The notes under the pieces: generated by a model | What the model was told of the DNA's origin: nothing | Seen by the model: only the letters and a program-made list of their open reading frames with translations | Database searches by the model: none | Shown: piece by piece, positions 25,282-32,433 of the stretch | Layout: each line of letters starts with the position of its first letter | How positions within the stretch are numbered: position 1 is the first letter of the stretch | Source of the DNA: an uncultured Myxococcales bacterium | Lineage (GTDB): Bacteria; Myxococcota_A; UBA9042 | NCBI GenBank assembly: GCA_903842345.1 | Contig: CAIMLR010000047.1 | Span: forward strand, 186,001 to 250,000 | Length of the DNA stretch: 64,000 nt | Direction: 5' to 3' | Made by a program: the position numbers and the translations under genes

Positions 25282-26406
25282 ATGTCCACCGCCCCCTCGC
25301 CCATCATCCCCGGCCAGACGCCACCCGCCGTGATGAACGCCATTGTCGTTCCGGAATTCGGCCGCTGGGAGTACCGCACGGACGTGCCCGTGCCCGAGCC
25401 CAAAGCCAATGAAGTGCGCATCGCCGTCGCCGCGTGCGGTATTTGCGGCACGGACGTCCACATCGCCAAAGGCGACGCGTCGCTCAAGTCCATGCTCAAG
25501 GCGCCGTTCATCCAAGGCCATGAATTCTGTGGCCATGTCGACAAACTCGGCAGCGACGTCACGGGATTCACGCCCGGCGAGTTTGTTTCCGCGGAAATGC
25601 ACGAAATCTGCGGCCATTGCCCGGCGTGCCTGGACGGCAAGAAACACGCGTGCGCCAACACCCGATCGCGCGGCCTGAGCGCTGACGGTTCGTTTGCCGA
25701 CTACGTTTGCGTCAGCGCGAGCAACGTCATCAAGCTACCGGCCAAGGTGCCGGTCAAGCTCGCGGCCTTCCTCGACCCGCTTGGCAACGCCGTCCACACC
25801 GCGTGCAAGGTGCCGGTCAAGGGCAAGAAAGTGCTTGTCGCCGGCTATGGCGCCATCGGTGCGATGGTCGTGGAAGTCGTGGCTTTTCTGGGCGCGGCCG
25901 AAATTCACGTGACGGACGTGCGCGGCAAAGCGCTGCGCAAAGCGGAAGAACGCGCGGCAGCGGGCGGATTTGGCAATCGACTCATCACGCATCGCGTGAT
26001 GAACGAGCACAGAAACAGCCTTGCTGAATACATTTTGTCGATTACCGGCGGCGGCGTTGACGTGTCGATGGAGATCAGCGGTCACCCGGACGCGATCAAC
26101 GACGCGATCCGCTACACCCGCGCGGGCGGCGACGTCGTTCTGTTGGGCCTGCCCACGGATTCTGCTGTCACGCTGCAGGATTTTGGCAAGAACATCATCT
26201 TCCGCGGGCTGACGCTGCACGCCGTCATCGGTCGTGAAATGTTTGCGACATGGGACAAGATGCTGGAGCTGATTGAAGCCGGCCTGGACACGTCGTGGCT
26301 GGTGACGAGCGAGCTGCCGCTCTCCCAAATCGGTGAAGGCTACCAGCGGATCGCCGCGGGCACGGAGCAAAAAGTCGTGCTCTACCCGTCGTGGGATCGC
26401 CGCTGA
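25282..26406 (+). CDS. tdh: L-threonine 3-dehydrogenase, zinc-dependent MDR type
   Basis: Zinc/NAD enzyme that oxidises L-threonine to 2-amino-3-ketobutyrate, the first step of threonine breakdown to glycine; cytoplasmic. 374 residues, with a longer N-terminus than the E. coli enzyme. Catalytic zinc ligands are C55 (CGICGTDVHI), H80 and E81 (GHEFCG); the structural zinc cysteines are C110, C113, C116 and C124. The threonine-dehydrogenase landmarks DPLGNAVHTA and IGREMFATWDKM are both present, which separates it from sorbitol or alcohol dehydrogenases. The Rossmann loop is GYGAIG. An AGGAG site precedes the start. No 2-amino-3-ketobutyrate ligase gene is adjacent. Confidence 0.82.
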   Translation: MSTAPSPIIPGQTPPAVMNAIVVPEFGRWEYRTDVPVPEPKANEVRIAVAACGICGTDVHIAKGDASLKSMLKAPFIQGHEFCGHVDKLGSDVTGFTPGEFVSAEMHEICGHCPACLDGKKHACANTRSRGLSADGSFADYVCVSASNVIKLPAKVPVKLAAFLDPLGNAVHTACKVPVKGKKVLVAGYGAIGAMVVEVVAFLGAAEIHVTDVRGKALRKAEERAAAGGFGNRLITHRVMNEHRNSLAEYILSITGGGVDVSMEISGHPDAINDAIRYTRAGGDVVLLGLPTDSAVTLQDFGKNIIFRGLTLHAVIGREMFATWDKMLELIEAGLDTSWLVTSELPLSQIGEGYQRIAAGTEQKVVLYPSWDRR

Positions 26407-26409
26407 CCG

Positions 26410-27336
26410 TCACAGCGTCCGGGCGCAGCGAAAACCAATGAATTCGACCTGATTGGCCGGTCCGTAGGCGTTGCGAAACGCCGCGCGGGCCTCCGCTTCA
26501 GGCAAACGATACGCACCGCCGCGGAAGACGCGATTTTCGCCGTTCGCCGGGCCCTGCGGATCCGCGACCGCGACCGTTGGATAGTCGCCCTGCCAATCGT
26601 GCACCCACTCGTGGGCGTTGCCGAGCATGTCAAAAAGCCCCCACGCGTTGGCTTTTTTGCCTTTGACCGGCTGCGGCTGCAGCTGCGTGTTCGCGTCCAC
26701 CCACGCGATGTCCAACGTCTCACCATACCGCGGCGTCGTCGTGCCGGCGCGGGCGGCGTATTCCCACTCCGCCTCGGTCGGCAGCCGGTAGCCGCGGCAC
26801 GCCAGGCCGACAAAGCGCAGCTCCTTGTCCTGGCCCTCGTAGCAGACCGGCAGGTTTTTCAGCCGGGACAGCGCGTTGCAGTAGCCCGTTGCCTGGAACC
26901 AGGACACGTTCAGCACGGGACACTCCGGGCACACCTTGGGCTGCACCGGCACGTTCCCCGCCATGACGCTCTTGAAAGATTGCTGCGTTGTCTCCGCGAC
27001 CTGCAGCTCAAACGGCCGGGAAATCGTTACCTCGTGCTGCGGCGCGTCGTTCCAAGCGCCCTGCTCCAGTTCCGCGGCAGTCGCGCCCATCACAAACTTG
27101 CCCGCCGGGATCACGACGAACCCTTCGGACTTTGCGCCTGTGCTCGTCGCCACGGCTTGCTGCTGCGCCACCTGCGCGGGCGTCGGCCCTTGCGGCTTCT
27201 CCGCCACCGGCGCGGCGATCACTGCTGGCGGCGGGGCTCGCGGCGGCGGGGGCAGCGGCGGCGCCTTCTGGCAGGCAACCACGAGCAGAATCAGCGGCCA
27301 CGGCAGTTTCTGAAGCGTATGCACATCAATCTCCAT
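26410..27336 (-). CDS. FGE-sulfatase-fold (SUMF1-like) lipoprotein without catalytic cysteines
   Basis: 308 residues. Start 27336 begins a lipoprotein signal (LVVAC, C22) followed by a Pro-rich stalk instead of the Asp/Ala type used by its neighbours. The remainder is a formylglycine-generating-enzyme fold: IPAGKFVMGA, then PVLNVSWFQATGYCNALS, YRLPTEAEWEYAARAGT, WGLFDMLGNAHEWVHD and VFRGGAYR. The Cys pair that true formylglycine enzymes carry after RGG is absent (RLPEAEARAAFRNAYG), so it is probably a binding or scaffold version, as in many signalling and C-type-lectin-related proteins. It is divergent from the PI-PLC gene with 54 bases between starts and convergent with tdh by 3 bases. Confidence 0.88.
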   Translation of the reverse strand: MEIDVHTLQKLPWPLILLVVACQKAPPLPPPPRAPPPAVIAAPVAEKPQGPTPAQVAQQQAVATSTGAKSEGFVVIPAGKFVMGATAAELEQGAWNDAPQHEVTISRPFELQVAETTQQSFKSVMAGNVPVQPKVCPECPVLNVSWFQATGYCNALSRLKNLPVCYEGQDKELRFVGLACRGYRLPTEAEWEYAARAGTTTPRYGETLDIAWVDANTQLQPQPVKGKKANAWGLFDMLGNAHEWVHDWQGDYPTVAVADPQGPANGENRVFRGGAYRLPEAEARAAFRNAYGPANQVEFIGFRCARTL

Positions 27337-27390
27337 GACAGCCAGATGACGGTTCTGTAGCATCCTCGCGTCGGTCTGGGGAGGCGCGCG

Positions 27391-28458
27391 ATGAAAGCCT
27401 GGTTGTGGATACTTACGGGACTCTTGGGATGCGGCCACGCCGCAACTTCCGCACAAGATAGCACTGATGCGGCGAGCGCGGACAGCGGCGCGGACGTGAC
27501 GCCGGCTGCGTGTGGCGGCCTGGAAGACACGCTGCGACTGCATCAGATTCAGGCCAAGGCGACGCACAACAGCTATCACGTGGCCCAGGAGCTGGTGCCA
27601 GAGCTGAACTACTTCCACACGCCGCTGGACGTGCAGCTGCAGAGTGAAGGCGTGCGGTCGTTTGAGCTGGACATCCATCCGCCCGATGAGCCGCCGGGGC
27701 CGCTGCAGGTCTACCACCTGCCGGCGATTGACCAGAATTCCAACTGCGGCAATTTCCGCGAGTGCCTGACGGTGCTGCGGACGTGGTCGGACGCACATCC
27801 ATGCCACCACGCGCTGATGGTGATCATCGAGCCCAAGGATCAGCTCCTCGACACTGGCGTCGTGCATGACAAGCTGCCGCTGGACGACTATTGGGACCAG
27901 TTTGACGCGGACATCCTGGCGGCCTGGCCGCGCACGCGCGTGATTGCGCCGGACGACCTGCGTGGGACGCACGCCAGCCTGCGCGAGGCGGTGACGACGA
28001 CGGGCTGGCCGACGATGGCGGAGAGTCGCGGCAAAATCGTGATTGTGATCATGGATGAGAACGGCCACGGCGCTTGGTACAAGAAGGGCCATCCGCAGTA
28101 CGCGGGCCGCATGGCGTTCGTTTTTGGCCCGGCGGACGCGACGGATACGGCGGCGGTGCAGTACGACGACGTGAGGACGCCCGATGACGTGACGACCGTG
28201 CAGGCGCTGGTCAAGCAAGGTTTCCTGGTGCGCAGCTTTGCCGATGGCGACGTGCTCAAGAACCCGACGGATTTGACGGTCCAGCAGCGGGCGCTCGATT
28301 CCGGCGCGCAGATGCTGTCGACGGATTATCCGGCATCGCGGCCGCGGGCGCCGGGCTTTGTGTTCCAGATCCCCGGCGGCACGCCGTCGCGCTGCAATCC
28401 GGTGAACGCGCCGGCGGGCTGCAAGGCGAGCGACGTGGAAAACCTCGGGCTCAAGTAG
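27391..28458 (+). CDS. Ca-type phosphoinositide-specific phospholipase C lipoprotein
   Basis: 355 residues: lipoprotein signal with C14 (LTGLLGC), a short Asp/Ala/Ser stalk, then the calcium-dependent bacterial PI-PLC fold (PF16670-like). Catalytic and metal residues in view: H59 in THNSYH, GVRSFELDIH (about 87-96), H109 in QVYH and the LMVIIEPKD strand. Typical members are about 350 residues and hydrolyse phosphatidylinositol-like lipids. At the cell surface it could attack eukaryotic or host membranes, or recycle lipids. A GGAGG-like site (GGGGAGG) precedes the ATG. Confidence 0.85.
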   Translation: MKAWLWILTGLLGCGHAATSAQDSTDAASADSGADVTPAACGGLEDTLRLHQIQAKATHNSYHVAQELVPELNYFHTPLDVQLQSEGVRSFELDIHPPDEPPGPLQVYHLPAIDQNSNCGNFRECLTVLRTWSDAHPCHHALMVIIEPKDQLLDTGVVHDKLPLDDYWDQFDADILAAWPRTRVIAPDDLRGTHASLREAVTTTGWPTMAESRGKIVIVIMDENGHGAWYKKGHPQYAGRMAFVFGPADATDTAAVQYDDVRTPDDVTTVQALVKQGFLVRSFADGDVLKNPTDLTVQQRALDSGAQMLSTDYPASRPRAPGFVFQIPGGTPSRCNPVNAPAGCKASDVENLGLK

Positions 28459-28470
28459 CCCCGGCCATTC

Positions 28471-28785
28471 TCAGTTCCGCATGTCAAATGGACACGGCCG
28501 CTGGCCGCACTCGTTGCTGAACGGCGAGTGCAGCGGCTGCGGATTCGGACCGCCAAACAGGTGCTGCAGGAAGTGCAGCACGCGCGCCTCAATCGACGTC
28601 TGCTGCGGCTCGTCGTGAATCCCCGGCGGCGGCGGCAGCGGGTTCCACGTCGGCAGTTGGCTCCCCGCGGGCGGCAGCGCCGTCTCCACGCGGCGCGGCG
28701 CCGGACGCACCTGGGCATCCACGCGCGGCGCGAGCGTCAGCCCCAAACCCGCCAGCACCGTCAAAGTCACGACCCACTGCTTCAT
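28471..28785 (-). CDS. Small secreted protein, 104 aa
   Basis: Not recognised. The ATG at 28785 has an AGGAGG site and starts a Sec signal peptide (residues 1-23, cleavage after VDA). The mature part is Pro-rich (PTWNPLPPPPG) with a helix IEARVLHFLQHLFGG and two C-terminal cysteines in NECGQRPCPFD that may form a disulfide. Periplasmic or secreted. It follows htpG by 69 bases on the same strand and may be read from the same transcript. Its end is close to the convergent PI-PLC end (12 bases). Confidence 0.65.
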   Translation of the reverse strand: MKQWVVTLTVLAGLGLTLAPRVDAQVRPAPRRVETALPPAGSQLPTWNPLPPPPGIHDEPQQTSIEARVLHFLQHLFGGPNPQPLHSPFSNECGQRPCPFDMRN

Positions 28786-28854
28786 GGCGCCCTCCTGGGC
28801 TTTCCCGTCCGCGTTCAGCCTCTGCCGATGCACCGCAAGCGTCAAGCCGTGTGG

Positions 28855-30816
28855 CTACGCGCCGGTCGCCGCGCGCGCCATCGTGTCGGTCACGCGCTTG
28901 GCGAACCGCGCCGGATGCTTGAGCGGCGAACCTTCGGCAATCAACGCCTGATCGACAAGCATCTCGCCAAAATCCTTGAGCCGGTCGTCCGTTCCGGGCT
29001 TTTCCGCCAACTGGCACATCGCATCGACCACCGCATGATCCGGATTCAACTCCAGAATCCGCTTCTGATCGGGCATTGCCTGGCCCATCGCCGCGAGCAT
29101 CCGCTCCATCTGCGCGCTCATCCCGCCTTCATCCGCGACAAGGCACGCCGCCGAATCCGTCAGCCGCGTCGTCAGCCGCACGTCCGCCAGATCGTCCGCC
29201 AGCAGCGCCTTCAACTTGCCAAGCAATTTCTCATACTTGCCAGCATGTTCTTCCTGCTTCACTTTGTCTTCCACGCTCTCCGGCAGGCCTTCCAGCTCGC
29301 CGCGCGCCGCCGACTTCAGCTCCGTCTCGCGGTATTTCTCCAGCGTGCCCACGAAGATCTCATCGACCGCCTCGCCCAGCAGGATCACTTCCACGTCCTT
29401 CTTGGCGAAGACTTCCAACTGCGGCGCCTCGCGCAGCACGTCAAACTTCTCACCCGTCAGGTAGTACAGCGCCGTCTGACCTTCCTTCATCCGCTCAACC
29501 ACTTCCGCGAGCGTCGACCACCCTTCGCCTTTGGTCGTCTTGACCAGCAGCAGGTCGGCAATCTTGTCCTTGACCGCGGGGTCGTAGTGGAATGCTTCCT
29601 TGATGGCCTGGCCGTACTCGTCCCAGAACATCTCGTACGCCGGGCGATCCTTGGCGAGCAAGTCCTTGAAGAAGTTGATGAGCTTGGTCGTCACCGTCTT
29701 TCTGATGCGCGCCACAACCGCGTCCTGCTGCACCACTTCGCGCGACACGTTCAGCGGCAAGTCGCTCGAATCCACGAGCCCGCGCATGAAGCGGAAGTAC
29801 TCGGGAATCAGCTCCTTGACGTCCGCGCCGATGAACACGCGCTTGATGTAGAGCTGCAGTCCGCGCTTCTGCTCGCGGGCGTACAGGTCCATCGGCGCCT
29901 TCTCAGGCACGTACAGCAGCGCGGTGAACTCCTGCGTGCCTTCCACGTGGAAGTGCAGCGTCTGCATCGGCGCGTGCCAGTCGTGCGTCAGGTGCTTGTA
30001 GAACTCGTTGTGCTCTTCCGTCGTCACTTCCGCCGGCGTCCGCGTCCACAGCGCTTTTTGTGAATTGATTGTCTCTTCAATGGTCTTCGTTTCCGTCTTG
30101 CCGCCCTCGACCACCTTGCCGTCGGCGTCGCGCTCGACTTCGTGCTTCTCGACGTCCAGGACGATCGGATACGCGATGAAATCGCTGTATTTCTTGACGG
30201 TCTTGCGCAGCGTCCACGGGTCCGAGAAGTCCTCATCGGTGTCCGGCAGCGCCTCGTCCTCGGGCGCCGCCAGCGCGCGCAGGTGCAGGGTCACGCTCGT
30301 GCCGTGCGGACGCGCCGGGATGCGCGTGATCGTGTATTCGCCATCGCCGCGGGAGTGCCAGCGCACGCCGTCGGCCTCGCCAGCCTTGCAGGTCTCCAGC
30401 GTCACTTCGTCCGCCACGATGAAAGCACTGTAGAAACCGACGCCAAACTGGCCGATCAGGTCGGGCGCGGACGCGTTCTTGCCCAGCTCCTTCAGTTTCT
30501 CGGCGTAGGCCTCCGATCCGGACTTGGCAATCGTCCCGATGTGCTCGATGACCTCTTCGTAGGTCATGCCGATGCCATTGTCGGTAATCGTCAGCTTTCG
30601 CGCGGTGTTGTCGGGAATCAGCTTGATCTTGCCGTCGGTCGCGAGCTCGGGATTGGTCAACGCTTCAAATCGGACTTTGTCGATTGCATCTGAGGCATTG
30701 GAGATCAATTCGCGAAGAAACACATCCTTCTGCGAGTAGATGCTGTGAATCATCAGATCCAGAAGCTTTTTGGTCTGCGCCTGAAAACTGCGCGTCTCGA
30801 TCGTCGGCTGAGTCAT
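28855..30816 (-). CDS. htpG: Molecular chaperone HtpG (Hsp90)
   Basis: ATP-dependent Hsp90 chaperone, cytoplasmic, active as a dimer. 653 residues. The GHKL ATPase landmarks are present in order: LRELISNASDAIDK, ITDNGIGM and IGQFGVGFYSAF; the middle-domain Arg region and C-terminal dimerisation segment follow. The ribosome site GAGGAG is strong. A TTGACA lies on the minus strand at 30895-30890, about 75 bases upstream, but no convincing -10 or heat-shock element follows it. No CIRCE repeat was seen. It is divergent from the 30992 lipoprotein gene. Confidence 0.98.
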   Translation of the reverse strand: MTQPTIETRSFQAQTKKLLDLMIHSIYSQKDVFLRELISNASDAIDKVRFEALTNPELATDGKIKLIPDNTARKLTITDNGIGMTYEEVIEHIGTIAKSGSEAYAEKLKELGKNASAPDLIGQFGVGFYSAFIVADEVTLETCKAGEADGVRWHSRGDGEYTITRIPARPHGTSVTLHLRALAAPEDEALPDTDEDFSDPWTLRKTVKKYSDFIAYPIVLDVEKHEVERDADGKVVEGGKTETKTIEETINSQKALWTRTPAEVTTEEHNEFYKHLTHDWHAPMQTLHFHVEGTQEFTALLYVPEKAPMDLYAREQKRGLQLYIKRVFIGADVKELIPEYFRFMRGLVDSSDLPLNVSREVVQQDAVVARIRKTVTTKLINFFKDLLAKDRPAYEMFWDEYGQAIKEAFHYDPAVKDKIADLLLVKTTKGEGWSTLAEVVERMKEGQTALYYLTGEKFDVLREAPQLEVFAKKDVEVILLGEAVDEIFVGTLEKYRETELKSAARGELEGLPESVEDKVKQEEHAGKYEKLLGKLKALLADDLADVRLTTRLTDSAACLVADEGGMSAQMERMLAAMGQAMPDQKRILELNPDHAVVDAMCQLAEKPGTDDRLKDFGEMLVDQALIAEGSPLKHPARFAKRVTDTMARAATGA

Positions 30817-30991
30817 CTGTTCTCCTCAAAAAAGGTCGTGAGCCAGATTCAATGAACCGGCGACGCAACGAAAGGTCGCACCAACAGGATGTCAAGGAGG
30901 CAACCTTTTGCCGAACCCCGCCGAATGCAGTTGACCTTCGCCCCGGGGTTGCGGACGCTAGTTGCGCCGATGCGGGCAAAAAGAGGGATCG

Positions 30992-32350
30992 ATGCGCTGT
31001 TTGTGGACCGTAAGAGTGATCGCCATGGGGGGCTTGACCCTCGGTCTTGCCGCCTGCAGCTCGCCATCCGGCACCGGCAGCACCGGCGCGTTGGAGAGCG
31101 ACGTCAAGGGCGACGGGATGGTCTATCAGGACGTCGCCAAGACCGACGCCAAGGACGGCGCCTCCACGGCGGCGCTGGACGCAGACGACGACGCGTTGAC
31201 CGACGGCACGGACGCGATGGACGACGCGGGCGCCGACGCGACGGATCAGCCTGACATCGCGGGATTTTTTGATGACGTCTCCGACGACGCCCAGATCGTG
31301 TGCGGCGACTCGGGCCTCGTCAAAGGCGTCGCTTGCGCGCCCAAGGCCGGCGTCAGCGTCGCGTTCGCCAACATCAGCATCGACATCACGTCGCCCTGCC
31401 TCAGCAGCGGCACCAGCTTCCACGCGGACACCGTCGCGGACGCCAAGGGCGGCTACACGTTCAACGCGGTCCCGCCAGGCATCGGCAACGTCAAGATCGT
31501 CAAAGGCTCGTTCCAGACGTCCATCCCCATCACCATCGTTGGCGGCAAGACGGTCGACTTGACCCAGCCCACGAGCGACCGTTGCTTCAAGTCCGGCGGC
31601 GTCAAGATCGCCGTCGTCCAGGGCGATGCGGACCAGATTGAATCGCTGCTCGACGATTTGGGCTTCAGCCACGACAACTTCGCGACGGCCACCGGCACCA
31701 CCTCCGCGGGCGCCAAATTCCTCGCCGACGCCAAAGCCATGAGCGCGTACGACGTGATCTTCATCGACTGTGGCAGCAAGCTCGACAGCATCTTTGTCAC
31801 CACAGCCAAGGCCAGCATCATCGCCAACGTGAAGGCGTTCGTCGCCGCGGGCCACTCGCTCTATGCCAGCGACTGGGCCTGGCAGATTGTGGAGAACGCG
31901 TTCCCGGACGCCATCGACTTCTACGGTGACGACTTGAGCATCAAGAAGTCGACGACCGGACCGAGCACGACGACCGGACCGCGCCAGGGCCCCGGACCCA
32001 CGCTCGCCGCGAAAAAGGCAGGCGCCGCGAGCTACACGATGACCGGCAACATCGTCGACAGCGGCCTGAGCGCGGTGGTCGGCAAGGCGACGACGACGAT
32101 CTACGAGGACTTGGGCACATGGGTCGTGATGCAAGCCGCGGGCACCGGCACGACGGTGGAGATCGAGGCGAGCGTGAAAGACATCGCGCCGGCGAAGGGC
32201 GATTGGGGCACTGTGCCGCTCGTGGTCCGCTTTCCGTCCGGGACCGGGCACGTTGTGTACACCAGCTTCCACAACATCGCGGTCAAGGATGCCGGCGGGT
32301 CGGTGGATGATATCAAGGCGATTTTGACGTATCTGGTGTTCACGCTGTAG
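30992..32350 (+). CDS. Stalked lipoprotein with carboxypeptidase-regulatory-like and amidotransferase-like regions
   Basis: 452 residues. Signal peptide with LGLAAC, then an Asp/Ala stalk (about 25-85) containing SDVKGD and PDIAGFFDD. Residues about 100-180 look like a beta-sandwich of the carboxypeptidase-regulatory type (VSVAFANISIDI... GGYTFNAVPPGIGNVKI). From about 205, KIAVVQGDADQIESLL then YDVIFIDCGSKLD and ANVKAFVAAGHSLYASDWAW resemble the strand-helix order of ThuA/class-I amidotransferase-like domains, here without a clear Cys-His-Glu triad. So this is probably a sensory or binding domain. GAGGG precedes the ATG. The first of a run of four plus-strand lipoprotein genes. Confidence 0.7.
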   Translation: MRCLWTVRVIAMGGLTLGLAACSSPSGTGSTGALESDVKGDGMVYQDVAKTDAKDGASTAALDADDDALTDGTDAMDDAGADATDQPDIAGFFDDVSDDAQIVCGDSGLVKGVACAPKAGVSVAFANISIDITSPCLSSGTSFHADTVADAKGGYTFNAVPPGIGNVKIVKGSFQTSIPITIVGGKTVDLTQPTSDRCFKSGGVKIAVVQGDADQIESLLDDLGFSHDNFATATGTTSAGAKFLADAKAMSAYDVIFIDCGSKLDSIFVTTAKASIIANVKAFVAAGHSLYASDWAWQIVENAFPDAIDFYGDDLSIKKSTTGPSTTTGPRQGPGPTLAAKKAGAASYTMTGNIVDSGLSAVVGKATTTIYEDLGTWVVMQAAGTGTTVEIEASVKDIAPAKGDWGTVPLVVRFPSGTGHVVYTSFHNIAVKDAGGSVDDIKAILTYLVFTL

Positions 32351-32409
32351 CGGGCGATGCTTGAAAATTCCCGGCAGTTGCTCGCGCCCGGATAGTTTGC
32401 CAAGCTGTT

Positions 32410-32427
32410 CCCCGGACATTTCCGGGG
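32410..32427 (+). promoter_or_regulatory. GC hairpin covering the ribosome-site region of the 32434 gene
   Basis: CCCCGG (32410-32415) pairs with CCGGGG (32422-32427) over ACATTT. The 3' arm supplies the only GGGG ribosome-site-like sequence before the ATG at 32434, so the hairpin could mask it. It could instead terminate the upstream gene, though no T-run follows. Confidence 0.4.
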
Positions 32428-32433
32428 TGCCTC

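Noticed and set aside
30890-30895. Heat-shock promoter of htpG
   Set aside because: Only a minus-strand TTGACA is visible. No acceptable -10, sigma-32-type element or CIRCE repeat follows, so I list it only as a remark in the htpG entry.
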